A stretch of 64,000 nt of DNA from Novosphingobium malaysiense (GTDB lineage Bacteria > Pseudomonadota > Alphaproteobacteria > Sphingomonadales > Sphingomonadaceae). The DNA lies in the NCBI RefSeq assembly GCF_000802225.1, contig NZ_JTDI01000003.1, positions 496,001 through 560,000 on the forward strand. The letters are read 5' to 3'. Positions 52,985-62,071 of this stretch are shown one piece after another. The stretch's first letter is position 1; each line of letters begins with the position of its first letter. The notes beneath the pieces were generated by a model. The model did not search any database. It was not told the DNA's origin and worked only from the letters and a program-made list of their open reading frames with translations. The translations under genes were made by a program, and so were the position numbers.

Positions 52985-53099
52985 TTACGGAGATTTCCTC
53001 GATTGAGCTTTCAGTATTTTAATGTTGCACGATAACCACAGCTGAGGGGTAAAATCCACGTATCAGCGCGAATCCTCTTTTCAAAATGCCGGATTCATC

Positions 53100-53323
53100 G
53101 GATTTTATGCATGCAGCTGGGGGGCTGCTTCTGACCCACAGGTCGCTGACATACAAGCGCCACGGTTCAGGGACGATGAGGTCGACGTGTGAGAAGATCC
53201 ACGTCGACTTCAAACGATGAGGGATCTGACCGTACGGCAGCCAGGGGTGCCGTTTAACTGCTCGGCAGGGTCTAACGGTTTCGTCACGAGGACGCCCGGA
53301 ACTCCAGTAGTTTCGGGCGTTTT
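53100..53323 (+). ncRNA. Candidate small RNA ending at an orphan terminator
   Basis: The forward-strand sequence before the terminator has a 9-bp (12-bp with a G-T pair) hairpin at 53178-53211 and no well-supported reading frame. The upstream limit is not known; I see no strong promoter pair. Conservation or expression is not tested. Confidence 0.35.
53292..53323 (+). terminator. Strong forward rho-independent terminator
   Basis: ACGCCCGGAACT (53292-53303) pairs with AGTTTCGGGCGT (53309-53320) with one G-T pair, followed by TTTT. The T-run lies only on the forward strand, so it does not serve the minus-strand comF gene well. Confidence 0.8.
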
Positions 53324-53340
53324 CGTATTTGCGGGGCCTC

Positions 53341-54117
53341 TCACGCCCCGTTCACCAGCTCGTCCAGGACGCGGGCGAAGCATGCCACGACCACAGTCTT
53401 GGCCCCGGTCTTCTTGAGCACGGAAACGCAGGAATCACTGGTTGCGCCGCTGGTAAGAACGTCATCCACGAGGACGATGTCGGCCCCTTTCAGGGCCGAT
53501 CCCCAGCGCGGATTGACGATAATCGCACCGCTGAGCGTCCGCTTGCGCGCCTTCTTGCCGAGCCCGCCCAGCGACGGCGTGGCTCTGCGGCGAACAAGCG
53601 CATCGACGGCCAACCGGGTTTGACAGCGCATGGCGACGTGGCGCGCCAGTTCCGCGGCCTGGTTGTACCCGCGCCTCCACAGACGCCAGCGGTGCAGCGG
53701 GACTGGAACGATGAGCCAGTTGCGGTCCGTCGATGCAAGGTGCGGGACGATGAGGTCCGCCATGAACGGAGCCAGGGCAATGCGGTTGCCATGCTTGAGT
53801 GCAAGAACCAGCTTCCGCGATGTTTCATTGTAGAGCGTGGCAGCGGCGATCCCATCATGGCGTGGTGGGCTGGCCAGGCACGGAGCGCAGGAGGCGCCTT
53901 CGGGCATGGCTTCGCCGAAGGGCCGGCCGCAGCTGATGCAAGCCGGTTGACCCGGGATGACCAGTCCGCTCCAGCAAGCCGCGCACAGGCCGGTTTGCGC
54001 GCCGATGGCATCGCCGCACAACGGGCAACGCGGCGGAAAGACCAGGTCGACGAGTGGCGCCAGAGATCGGGCAACGCGCATGCCGCCGCAAGCTAACGAC
54101 GCCATGGAGCACGACAA
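53341..54117 (-). CDS. ComF family phosphoribosyltransferase-like protein
   Basis: This 258-residue protein has the N-terminal zinc pattern (CPLCGDAIGAQTGLCAACW, then CISCGRPF and CAPC) and the phosphoribosyltransferase segment DIVLVDDVLTSGATSDSC. ComF supports DNA uptake in competent bacteria and is widespread in others with unclear role. The start could also be ATG 54081, since the first 12 residues are not conserved-looking. It is divergent from the methyltransferase gene. Confidence 0.9.
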   Translation of the reverse strand: MSCSMASLACGGMRVARSLAPLVDLVFPPRCPLCGDAIGAQTGLCAACWSGLVIPGQPACISCGRPFGEAMPEGASCAPCLASPPRHDGIAAATLYNETSRKLVLALKHGNRIALAPFMADLIVPHLASTDRNWLIVPVPLHRWRLWRRGYNQAAELARHVAMRCQTRLAVDALVRRRATPSLGGLGKKARKRTLSGAIIVNPRWGSALKGADIVLVDDVLTSGATSDSCVSVLKKTGAKTVVVACFARVLDELVNGA

Positions 54118-54156
54118 CCGGTTGCAAGGATTTCATCGAGGTTGCAGGGGATGGGC

Positions 54157-54915
54157 ATGGCCAGCAAAGCACCGCCCCGCATCTTTTCTCCCACCCGCCG
54201 AATGGCCGCAAGACGCCGCATGGTGGCATTTCAGGCCAAGCGGGATGCGCCGCGCTATCTGATCGACGACATGGTCGAAGACGTGATGGAACGGCTTGCC
54301 TTCCTGCGCTTCGAACCGGGGCGCGCACTCGTCATCGGCGATTACAGCGGGGAACTCGGTCGTGCGCTGGCAGCGCACGGGGTGTCGGTGACCGAAGCGG
54401 AGCCCGCGCAAGGCTTTGCCGAGGAGCAGCCTTATCCCTTCGAGGGCTTCGATCTGATCGTGAGCCTGGGTACGCTCGACACCGTCAACGACGTGCCCGG
54501 CGCTCTCGTGCACATCCGCAAGGCGCTTGCTCCCGGCGGCATGATGATCGCCAGCTTCGTCTCGGCGGGGACCCTGCCGGTCCTGCGCGAGGTCATGCTG
54601 ACAGCCGATGGGGACCGCCCTTCCCCGCGCCTTCATCCCTCCATCGATGTGCGTGCCGGCGGGCAACTGCTCCAGCGCACGCTGTTTTCCGACCCCGTGA
54701 TCGATCAGAGGCCGCTCAAGGTTGCCTTCCGAAGCCTCGACCGTCTCGTAAGAGACTTGCGGGCGCAGGGGCTCTCCAATGTCCTTGCCGACCCGGGCCC
54801 GCCCCTGGGCAAGGAGGCACTGGCGCGCGCGCGCGATGCCTTTGCCGCTGCCGGCAAAGACGGTCGCACGGTCGAAGTGTTCGAGATCCTGACGTTGTCG
54901 GGCTGGAAGCGCTGA
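54157..54915 (+). CDS. SAM-dependent methyltransferase (BioC/NDUFAF5-like)
   Basis: The 252 residues from ATG 54157 (AGGGG 6 nt before) have ALVIGDYSGELGRALAAHG as a modified SAM motif, then FDLIVSLGTLDTVNDVPGALVHIRKALAPGGMMIASF, the post-I and motif regions of BioC-like methyltransferases. An N-terminal Arg-rich SPTRRMAARRRM segment matches the mitochondrial NDUFAF5/alphaproteobacterial subgroup. The glycine-rich motif I is altered (IGDYSGELG instead of GxGxG), so activity is uncertain. Likely an enzyme or assembly factor of complex I type. Confidence 0.8.
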   Translation: MASKAPPRIFSPTRRMAARRRMVAFQAKRDAPRYLIDDMVEDVMERLAFLRFEPGRALVIGDYSGELGRALAAHGVSVTEAEPAQGFAEEQPYPFEGFDLIVSLGTLDTVNDVPGALVHIRKALAPGGMMIASFVSAGTLPVLREVMLTADGDRPSPRLHPSIDVRAGGQLLQRTLFSDPVIDQRPLKVAFRSLDRLVRDLRAQGLSNVLADPGPPLGKEALARARDAFAAAGKDGRTVEVFEILTLSGWKR

Positions 54916-54926
54916 CTTCCAGCCCG
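54899..54926. terminator. Hairpin at the end of the methyltransferase gene
   Basis: CGGGCTGGAAG (54899-54909) and CTTCCAGCCCG (54916-54926) form an 11-bp perfect stem whose loop contains the stop codon. There is no T-run on either side, so it may be a shared convergent attenuator with ppdK. Confidence 0.5.
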
Positions 54927-54934
54927 CAGGGTCT

Positions 54935-57598
54935 TCAGGTCAGCGCCGCCTGCGCTGCCGCCAGACGCGCAATCGGCACCCGATAGGGCGATGCGCTGAC
55001 GTAATCGAGGCCAGTCTTCTCGCAGAACGCGATAGAGGCCGGATCACCGCCGTGCTCGCCGCAGATGCCGAGCTTGATGTCCGGGCGCGTCTTGCGTCCG
55101 CGTTCGGCAGCCAGCTCGACAAGCTGGCCGACGCCCTCGATGTCGAGGCTGACGAAGGGGTCGCGGGCGAAGATGCCCTTCTGAACATAGGTCGGCAGGA
55201 ACTTGCCTGCGTCGTCGCGCGAAAGGCCCAGCGTGGTCTGGGTAAGGTCGTTGGTCCCGAACGAGAAGAACTCGCCCGCTTCGGCGATCTCGCCCGCCAT
55301 CAGCGCCGCGCGTGGCAGCTCGATCATGGTGCCGACCATGTATTCAAGCGTGGCCCCCTTCTCCTCGAAGACCTGCGTTGCGACCTTGGCCACGAGTGCC
55401 TTGAGGATTTCCAGTTCCTTGGCCGTCGCCACCAGCGGGATCATGATTTCCGGCACGATCGCTTCGCCATGCTCGGCAGCCACGTCGCAGGCCGCCTCGA
55501 AGATTGCGCGGGCCTGCATCTCGTAGATTTCGGGGAAGGTCACGCCGAGGCGGCAGCCGCGGTGGCCGAGCATCGGGTTGAACTCATGCAATTCGCTCGC
55601 GCGACGCTTCAGCGTATCGACGCCGATGCCGATCTCGTCGGAGAGTTCCGCGAACTCGGCATCCTCGTGCGGCACGAATTCGTGCAGCGGCGGGTCGAGC
55701 AGGCGGATCGTCACCGGCAGGCCGCGCATGATGTCGAAGATCTCGTGAAAGTCCGCGCGCTGTTCGGGAAGCAGCTTTTCAAGCGCGCCGCGGCGGCCGG
55801 CCTCGTCCTCGGCCAGAATCATCTGGCGCACGGCGGAAATGCGGCTGGCATCGAAGAACATGTGTTCGGTGCGGCACAGGCCGATGCCTTCGGCGCCGAA
55901 CTGGCGCGCCATCTTGCAGTCCGCCGGCGTTTCGGCGTTGGTGCGCACTTTCATGCGGCGGTGCTTGTCGGCCCATTCCATCAGCGTGGCGAAATCGCCG
56001 GCCAGTTCGGGCTCGATGGTCGGCACTTCGCCGGCCATGATATCGCCCGAAGCGCCGTCGAGCGTGAGGATATCGCCTTCCTTGAGCTCGCGCCCGCCCA
56101 TCTTGAGCGTGCGGGTCTTCATGTCGATCGACAGGCCCGAGGCGCCCGACACACAGGGACGCCCCATGCCGCGCGCCACCACGGCGGCGTGACTGGTCAT
56201 GCCGCCGCGCGCGGTCAGGATGCCCTTGGCCGCGTGCATGCCGTGAATGTCCTCCGGCGAGGTCTCGACGCGCACGAGAATGACCGCCTCGCCCATTTCC
56301 GCGCGCTTTTCGGCGGTATCGGCATCGAGCACGATCTGGCCCGAGGCCGCACCCGGCGAGGCGGGCAGGCCACGGCCGAGAATGTCGCGTGGGGCCTTGG
56401 GATCGAGCGTCGGGTGAAGAAGCTGGTCGAGCGCCATGGGATCGACGCGCTTGATCGCGGTGGCCTCGTCGATGAGTCCTTCGCCGACCATATCGACCGC
56501 CATCTTCAAAGCGGCCTTGGCGGTGCGCTTGCCCGAGCGGGTCTGCAGCATCCACAGCTTGCCCTGCTGCACCGTGAATTCGATGTCCTGCATGTCGCGG
56601 TAGTGCTTCTCGAGCAGCTCGAAGACTGCGGCCAGTTCGGCATAGGCCTTGGGCATGGCCTCTTCCATCGAGAGCGGCTTGGCCCCGGCTTTCTCGCGTG
56701 CGGCCTTGGTCAGATACTGCGGTGTGCGGATGCCGGCGACGACGTCTTCGCCCTGTGCGTTGACGAGGTACTCGCCGTAATAGGCCTTCTCGCCGGTCGC
56801 CGGGTCGCGGGTGAAGGCGACGCCGGTGGCGGAGGTGTCGCCCATGTTGCCGAAGACCATGGCCTGCACGTTCACAGCCGTGCCCCAGCCTCCGGGAATG
56901 TCGTTCAGGCGGCGATAGACCTTGGCGCGCTCGGAATCCCAGGAATCGAACACCGCGCGGATCGCGCCCCAGAGTTGCTCGTTCACGTCCTGCGGGAACG
57001 GATGGTCCAGCTCGCTGGCGACGATGTCCTTGTATTGCTTGACGATCTTGCGCCAGTCGTCGGCGGTCATCTCGACGTCGTTGAGGTAGCCGCTGTCTTC
57101 CTTGGCGATTTCCAGCGCTTCCTCGAACAGATGGTGCTCCACGCCGAGCACGACGTCTGAGTACATCTGGATGAAACGGCGGTAGCTGTCCCACGCGAAG
57201 CGGTCGTCGCCAGACGTCCTGGCGAGACCTTCGACAGTCTCGTCGTTGAGGCCGAGGTTGAGGACGGTGTCCATCATGCCCGGCATCGAGACGCGGGCGC
57301 CAGAGCGGACCGAAACCAGCAGTGGGTCGGCGGCATCGCCGAAGGACTTGCCGACGGTCTTCTCGATGTGCGTCAGCGCTTCGGCAACGTCCGCGCGCAG
57401 TTCGTCCGAGAAGTCCCCGCCTTCGGCCAGATACTGCACGCACTGTTCGGTGGTGATCGTGAAACCCGGAGGTACCGGCAGGCCGATTCCGGCCATTTCC
57501 GCAAGGTTCGCGCCCTTGCCGCCGGTGATGATCTTGTCCCTGGCGCGCGGATCGTCGTGCTTTGCTCCGCCACCGAACGTGTAGACCTGCCTGCTCAT
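54935..57598 (-). CDS. ppdK: Pyruvate, phosphate dikinase
   Basis: This 887-residue enzyme has the N-terminal ATP-grasp domain (GGKGANLAEMAGIGLPVPPGF), the phosphohistidine motif GGMTSHAAVVARGMGRPCVS with H470, and the C-terminal PEP-binding domain with the catalytic Cys C846 in GICGEHGGD. It interconverts pyruvate + ATP + Pi with PEP + AMP + PPi, for gluconeogenesis or PPi-dependent pyruvate formation. The length is the usual about 880-890. It is 70 nt downstream of glyS, possibly in the same transcript. Confidence 0.96.
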   Translation of the reverse strand: MSRQVYTFGGGAKHDDPRARDKIITGGKGANLAEMAGIGLPVPPGFTITTEQCVQYLAEGGDFSDELRADVAEALTHIEKTVGKSFGDAADPLLVSVRSGARVSMPGMMDTVLNLGLNDETVEGLARTSGDDRFAWDSYRRFIQMYSDVVLGVEHHLFEEALEIAKEDSGYLNDVEMTADDWRKIVKQYKDIVASELDHPFPQDVNEQLWGAIRAVFDSWDSERAKVYRRLNDIPGGWGTAVNVQAMVFGNMGDTSATGVAFTRDPATGEKAYYGEYLVNAQGEDVVAGIRTPQYLTKAAREKAGAKPLSMEEAMPKAYAELAAVFELLEKHYRDMQDIEFTVQQGKLWMLQTRSGKRTAKAALKMAVDMVGEGLIDEATAIKRVDPMALDQLLHPTLDPKAPRDILGRGLPASPGAASGQIVLDADTAEKRAEMGEAVILVRVETSPEDIHGMHAAKGILTARGGMTSHAAVVARGMGRPCVSGASGLSIDMKTRTLKMGGRELKEGDILTLDGASGDIMAGEVPTIEPELAGDFATLMEWADKHRRMKVRTNAETPADCKMARQFGAEGIGLCRTEHMFFDASRISAVRQMILAEDEAGRRGALEKLLPEQRADFHEIFDIMRGLPVTIRLLDPPLHEFVPHEDAEFAELSDEIGIGVDTLKRRASELHEFNPMLGHRGCRLGVTFPEIYEMQARAIFEAACDVAAEHGEAIVPEIMIPLVATAKELEILKALVAKVATQVFEEKGATLEYMVGTMIELPRAALMAGEIAEAGEFFSFGTNDLTQTTLGLSRDDAGKFLPTYVQKGIFARDPFVSLDIEGVGQLVELAAERGRKTRPDIKLGICGEHGGDPASIAFCEKTGLDYVSASPYRVPIARLAAAQAALT

Positions 57599-57667
57599 CT
57601 ATCCCCTGTCTTTCTGTACTTGGTCGCTTGGGTTGACACAGTTGACACGGTCCAGAGGAGGAAAGTC

Positions 57668-59980
57668 CTACCCCTCGATCCGCGAGAAATCGGCCACGTT
57701 GTGCACTGCAACACGAAAACGATCAAGCAATGCGAGACGCGCGGTTCTCTTATTGGGATCGGAATCGTTCACCGTCACCTCTTCAAAAAACGCATCGATA
57801 GGCTTTCTGAGCGAGGCCAATGCTGCCATTGCCGCGGCGAAATCTTCCTTCTCGACAGCATCGGCCGCCTGCGGCTCGGCCTGATCGAGGGCCTCGATCA
57901 GAGCCTTTTCCGCCGGTTCGGGCGTGTAGGACAGCGAATTGTGCGCAGCAAATTCCGCAGCGACGATCGGGGCCAGATCGGGATCGTCGACCAGCGCGAG
58001 CGGATCTTCCTCGCCGGTACGCTCGATGCCTTCGGACTTGCCGGAGCCCTTCCAGTCCTCCTTCTTAAGGATGTTGGCTGCGCGCTTGTAGCCGGCGAGC
58101 AGGTTGGTGCCGTCCTCGGTCGCGACGAAGGCCTGAAGCGCATGAACACGGGCGAGCAGGCGGACGAGATCATCCTCACCGCCAAGAGCGAACACCGCGT
58201 CGATCAGGTCGTGGCGGACGCCGGCTTCCTTCTGCTGGACCTTGAGGCGGTCGGCGAAGAACGACGTAACCGAATTGACCAACTGCTCGTCCGGCTCCGG
58301 CTTCGAACCTGTATAGCCAAACATAACCGCCCTGTCGCCGCCATCCACGCTGCGTGCTGCGCTTTCGATAGCCTTCATTACAGTAGGCTCGTGCTCTTTT
58401 AGAAGGTTAGACAGCGGCAAGCGCAGTGCATTTGCGACGACTATGGAGATTACGCCAAGAGCAGCTCGCCTAAGCGCGAAGGGATCCTTTGAGCCGGTCG
58501 GCTCCAATTGAACAAAACAGTGAAAAAAGCTCGCAATCGTATCCAGCTTATCCGCCAGCGACACTGCCACCGTCACCGGCGCAGTCGGGACCTCGTCGCC
58601 CTGCCCCACCGGCTTGTAGTGATCGCGGATGGCGTCGGCCACGGCATCGGGCAGGCCCTCGGCGCGGGCGTAGTAGCCGCCCATCAGACCCTGCAGTTCG
58701 GGAAACTCGCCGACCATTTCGGTGACGAGGTCCGCCTTGCACAGCCGCGCGGCGAGTTCGGCCTGATCGGCCAGTTCTTCCGTCGTCCCAGCGAAGGCTG
58801 GGACCGCTCCCGTCGCGGCGCCATCGCCAGCGACCCCAGCCTTCGCTGGGGTGACGATTTGTTCCTCGACCAGCCAGCGGGCCAGTTTGGCCACACGCTC
58901 GACCTTGTCGGCGACGGTGCCCAGCTTCTCGTGGAACGTGATGCGGCCCAGCTTTTCGGCGTGTTCCGAGAGCTTGGTTTTCTTGTCCTGCTCCCAGAAG
59001 AAGCGAGCATCGGACAGGCGGGCTGCAAGGACCTTGCGGTTGCCTGCGACGATCGCTTCGCCGCCGTCGCTGGCGTCGATGTTCGCGGTGCAGACGAAGG
59101 CATTGGCAAGCTTGCCGTCCTTCTCGCACACGAAATACTTCTGGTTCACGCGCGCGGTGAGCTGGATCACTTCGGGCGGAACTTCCAGAAAGGCCTCGTC
59201 GAAGCGGCCGAGCAACGGCACGGGCCATTCGGTAAGGCCGGCGTTCTCGATCACCAGCCCCTCGTCCTCGACCAGCGTCAGTCCGGCAGCCTCTGCGGCA
59301 TTGCGGGCCTCGTCGCGGATGAGGTTCTGGCGTTCCTCGTGATCGACGATCACGTGGCAGGCGGAAAGCTTGCGGGCGTAGTCGTGCTCGCCGCCGATGG
59401 TGATCTCGCCCGGCGCATGGAAGCGATGGCCCAGCGTGGCATAGCCTGACTTGATGCCGCCCACTTCGCATTCGACCAGTTCCTCGCCGAAGATTGCGAC
59501 GATGCCGGACAGCGGGCGCACCCAGCGCAGGCTCTCGGTGCTGATCGAGGCTTCGCCCCAGCGCTGCGACTTGGGCCACGGGAAACCGCGGACGATGGCC
59601 GGGATCGCCTCTGCCAGTACGTCCTTCACCGCGCGGCCGGGCTTTTCGACGACCGCGAAGTACGTCTGCTTGCCCTTGATCTCGCGAACTTCGAGCTGGT
59701 CCTTCGTCAGCCCGGTCTTGCGCAGGAAGCCTTCGAGCGCCTGCTCGGGCGCGCTGGTGGCCGGGCCCTTGGTCTCTTCACGCACGGCCTCGGTCGTCTC
59801 GGGCAGATCCTTGGCGATCAGCGCAAGTCGGCGTGGGGTCGACCACACGATGATGTGGCCCAGCGCAACGCCGGCAGCGTCCATTTCCTTGCGGAACAGC
59901 TTTTCCAGATCGGCGCGCGCGCCGGCCTGCATGCGGGCGGGGATTTCCTCGGAGCGGAGTTCAAGGAGAAAATCAGTCAT
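57668..59980 (-). CDS. glyS: Glycyl-tRNA synthetase beta subunit
   Basis: This 770-residue subunit has the family start (FLLELRSEEIPARM), the PTSAP-like VRPLSGIVAIFGEELV, RFFWEQDKK and GEFPELQGLMGGYYA segments, and a C-terminal anticodon-binding-like region. It forms the alpha2beta2 bacterial GlyRS with glyQ, 93 nt upstream. About 25 residues at about 376-400 (VTPAKAGVAGDGAATG, then AVPAFAGTT) do not look like the family and coincide with a pair of palindromic repeats (58785-58852), an in-frame insertion. Otherwise it is intact. Confidence 0.95.
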   Translation of the reverse strand: MTDFLLELRSEEIPARMQAGARADLEKLFRKEMDAAGVALGHIIVWSTPRRLALIAKDLPETTEAVREETKGPATSAPEQALEGFLRKTGLTKDQLEVREIKGKQTYFAVVEKPGRAVKDVLAEAIPAIVRGFPWPKSQRWGEASISTESLRWVRPLSGIVAIFGEELVECEVGGIKSGYATLGHRFHAPGEITIGGEHDYARKLSACHVIVDHEERQNLIRDEARNAAEAAGLTLVEDEGLVIENAGLTEWPVPLLGRFDEAFLEVPPEVIQLTARVNQKYFVCEKDGKLANAFVCTANIDASDGGEAIVAGNRKVLAARLSDARFFWEQDKKTKLSEHAEKLGRITFHEKLGTVADKVERVAKLARWLVEEQIVTPAKAGVAGDGAATGAVPAFAGTTEELADQAELAARLCKADLVTEMVGEFPELQGLMGGYYARAEGLPDAVADAIRDHYKPVGQGDEVPTAPVTVAVSLADKLDTIASFFHCFVQLEPTGSKDPFALRRAALGVISIVVANALRLPLSNLLKEHEPTVMKAIESAARSVDGGDRAVMFGYTGSKPEPDEQLVNSVTSFFADRLKVQQKEAGVRHDLIDAVFALGGEDDLVRLLARVHALQAFVATEDGTNLLAGYKRAANILKKEDWKGSGKSEGIERTGEEDPLALVDDPDLAPIVAAEFAAHNSLSYTPEPAEKALIEALDQAEPQAADAVEKEDFAAAMAALASLRKPIDAFFEEVTVNDSDPNKRTARLALLDRFRVAVHNVADFSRIEG
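58785..58852. repeat. Pair of inverted palindromic repeats inside glyS
   Basis: GTCCCAGC/GCTGGGAC (58785-58792, 58797-58804) and ACCCCAGC/GCTGGGGT (58833-58840, 58845-58852) are two 8-bp hairpins with GAAG or CTTC loops, in opposite orientation and 28 nt apart, like a bacterial interspersed REP pair. They are read in frame as about 25 residues of glyS. Another hairpin with the same GTCCCAGC core occurs at 60034-60053. Confidence 0.85.
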
Positions 59981-60001
59981 GATTTTCTCCGCAGCCCTCG
60001 C

Positions 60002-60053
60002 GCAGGCGGGGGCCGCCTGCCGGAATTACAGCGGTCCCAGCCTTCGCTGGGAC
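60002..60053. repeat. Palindromic repeat pair between glyQ and glyS
   Basis: GCAGGCGG/CCGCCTGC (60002-60009, 60013-60020) and GTCCCAGC/GCTGGGAC (60034-60041, 60046-60053) form two hairpins in the 93-nt intergenic space. The second shares its 8-bp arms and CTTC loop with the elements inside glyS, so they belong to one REP-like family. Confidence 0.8.
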
Positions 60054-60073
60054 GACGAATTTGCTCATTGTGG

Positions 60074-60991
60074 TCATACGGTCCACCCCGGGAATTTCGC
60101 TTCCCACTCGTCCTTGTTCTTTTCGATCCAGGCCTCGCACGATCCCTTGGCGAGATCGCGGACGCGGCCGATGTAGCTGGCGCGTTCCTGCACCGAGATG
60201 ACACCGCGCGCCTGCAGCAGGTTGAACAGGTGGCTGGCCTCGATGGCCTGATCGTAGGCCGCAAGCGGGATCTTGGCGTCGATGCAGCGCATGCACTCGG
60301 CCTCGGCGGCCTTGAAGCCGGCGAAGAGCGAGTCCGTGTCGGCAATCTCGAAGTTGTACTTCGACTGCTGCTGCTCGTTGGCGAGGAAGACGTCGCCGTA
60401 GCTCACGCCTTCGTTGTTGAAACGCAGGTCATAGACCCAGTCGACGCCCTGGATGTACATCGCGAGGCGTTCGAGGCCGTAAGTCAGCTCGCCCGCGACC
60501 GGCTTGCAGTCGAAACCGCCGACCTGCTGGAAGTAGGTGAACTGCGTCACTTCCATACCGTCGCACCAGACTTCCCAGCCCAGCCCCCAGGCACCCAGCG
60601 TCGGGCTTTCCCAGTCGTCCTCGACAAAACGGATATCGTGCGCCAGCGGATTGATGCCGATCGCGGCGAGGCTCTGGAGGTAGAGTTCCTGCAGGTTCTC
60701 CGGGTTCGGCTTCAGGATCACCTGATACTGGTAGTAGTGCTGCAGACGGTTCGGGTTCTCGCCATAGCGGCCGTCGGTCGGGCGGCGCGAAGGCTGGACG
60801 TAGGCCGCTTTCCACGGTTCGGGGCCCAGCGCCCGCAGCGTCGTTGCCGGGTGGAACGTACCGGCGCCCATGCGCATGTCGTAGGGCTGAAGGATCAGGC
60901 ACCCTTGGGCGCTCCAGAAATTGTGGAGCGTCAGGATCATGTCCTGGAAGCTGAGCGGCTGGGTGTCAGCCTTTGAAGCGGCGGTAGACAT
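60074..60991 (-). CDS. glyQ: Glycyl-tRNA synthetase alpha subunit
   Basis: This 305-residue class II synthetase core has [20 protein letters not shown] at the N-terminus, [16 protein letters not shown] and the [24 protein letters not shown] motif 2 region, plus [19 protein letters not shown]. It holds the catalytic site for glycyl-adenylate formation and pairs with glyS. It is the first gene of the glyQ-glyS-ppdK series; the divergent TraB-like gene lies 149 nt away. Confidence 0.97.
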   Translation of the reverse strand: MSTAASKADTQPLSFQDMILTLHNFWSAQGCLILQPYDMRMGAGTFHPATTLRALGPEPWKAAYVQPSRRPTDGRYGENPNRLQHYYQYQVILKPNPENLQELYLQSLAAIGINPLAHDIRFVEDDWESPTLGAWGLGWEVWCDGMEVTQFTYFQQVGGFDCKPVAGELTYGLERLAMYIQGVDWVYDLRFNNEGVSYGDVFLANEQQQSKYNFEIADTDSLFAGFKAAEAECMRCIDAKIPLAAYDQAIEASHLFNLLQARGVISVQERASYIGRVRDLAKGSCEAWIEKNKDEWEAKFPGWTV

Positions 60992-61140
60992 CGCGGTTCC
61001 GTCGAAAAATCGTGGTGTCGTTCGTGACTGCGCGGCCTTTGGCGGATCGCACCGGGCAAATCAACAGGGCTTGGAGCAAGGGCGCAATCCACAAAGCTTG
61101 CTTGCATTAAGCCGGCGTTTGGCCTTTGTCACACATTGCT

Positions 61141-62064
61141 ATGACCATGACCCCGATCAAGACCCTGCTTCGCTCCGCCGCCTGTGCCGTGGCCCTGTTC
61201 TCCGCCCTGCCCGCTTTTGCGGACGACGTGGAGCAGCCGCCTGCAGAGACAGCGGCGGTCGAACCGGCCAGGCCGGCGCTATGGAAGGTGGCCGACGATG
61301 ACACCACCATCTGGCTTTTCGGCACGATCCATATCCTGCCCGAAGACATTGCCTGGTATGCCGGACCGATATCCCGGGCCTTCGACGATTCCACCGAACT
61401 GGTCACCGAAATCCCGCTGGATGCGGCCAAGCAGTCGCAAGGAATCATCATGAAGATGAGCCAGCGCGAGGACGGCAAGACGCTGCGCGAGACGATGACC
61501 GACAAGGAGCGGGCGGACTACGAGGCGGGCATGGCCTCGCTCGGTCTGCCGCCGCAGGTCTTCGACCAGAACGACGCGTGGTACGCGGCGTTGATGCTCA
61601 CGATGTTTCCCCTGCAGCTATCCGGCTACAACCTCGAAAGCGGGGTCGATACGCAGATCACGGCCAAGGCCAAGGCGCGCGACATGGACAACGAGGCGCT
61701 GGAAACCCCGGAATACCAGATCTCGCTTTTCGAGAACCTGTCTCCCAAAGTGCAGCGGACCTATCTCGACCAGGTCGTGGAAGCCCTGCCGACGGTGAAG
61801 TCCGACATCGATGCGATGGTGGCGGCCTGGAAGGCGGGCAAGGCCGACGAACTCGCAAAGCTGCTCAACGAAGAGGAAGACGATCCCAAGCTGCGCAAGG
61901 TCCTGCTGACCAACCGCAACAAGGCCTGGGCGAAGTGGCTCAAGGCGCGGCTCGACAAGCCGGGCACCGTGTTCGTCGCGGTGGGGGCTGGGCACCTGGC
62001 AGGCAAGGGCAGCGTTCAGGACCAGCTAGCCCATATCGGAATTTCCACGACCCGGGTGCAGTAG
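61141..62064 (+). CDS. TraB/GumN family protein (tandem copy 1)
   Basis: The 307 residues from ATG 61141 have a signal peptide ending AFAD and the TraB/GumN hallmarks: DTTIWLFGTIHILPED near the start, a Glu in TELVTEIPLD and VAVGAGHLAGKGSV near the end. TraB/GumN (Tiki-like) domains are related to proteases, and the GxxH and GxE segments could bind metal. The protein is secreted, substrate unknown. A second, more divergent copy follows after 7 nt. Confidence 0.88.
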   Translation: MTMTPIKTLLRSAACAVALFSALPAFADDVEQPPAETAAVEPARPALWKVADDDTTIWLFGTIHILPEDIAWYAGPISRAFDDSTELVTEIPLDAAKQSQGIIMKMSQREDGKTLRETMTDKERADYEAGMASLGLPPQVFDQNDAWYAALMLTMFPLQLSGYNLESGVDTQITAKAKARDMDNEALETPEYQISLFENLSPKVQRTYLDQVVEALPTVKSDIDAMVAAWKAGKADELAKLLNEEEDDPKLRKVLLTNRNKAWAKWLKARLDKPGTVFVAVGAGHLAGKGSVQDQLAHIGISTTRVQ

Positions 62065-62071
62065 CCCACGC

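Larger units (their letters stand above)
52985..53340. other. Intergenic region with an orphan forward terminator
   Basis: This 356-bp gap has no recognisable protein gene. It contains several hairpins: GCAGC-6 nt-GCTGC near 53111-53126, a 9-bp perfect GTCGACGTG/CACGTCGAC (53181-53208), and a strong terminator at 53292-53323 that points forwards although both flanking genes (hisI and comF) are on the minus strand. A small forward RNA is the simplest explanation. Confidence 0.5.

Noticed and set aside
53217-53417. 67-codon plus-strand frame crossing the orphan terminator
   Set aside because: It reads through the terminator hairpin and into the comF gene, has no clear ribosome site and no recognisable features.
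55052-57160. Long plus-strand open frame opposite ppdK
   Set aside because: Antisense shadow of a strongly supported 887-residue enzyme; the residues are His/Ala/Leu-rich without domain features.
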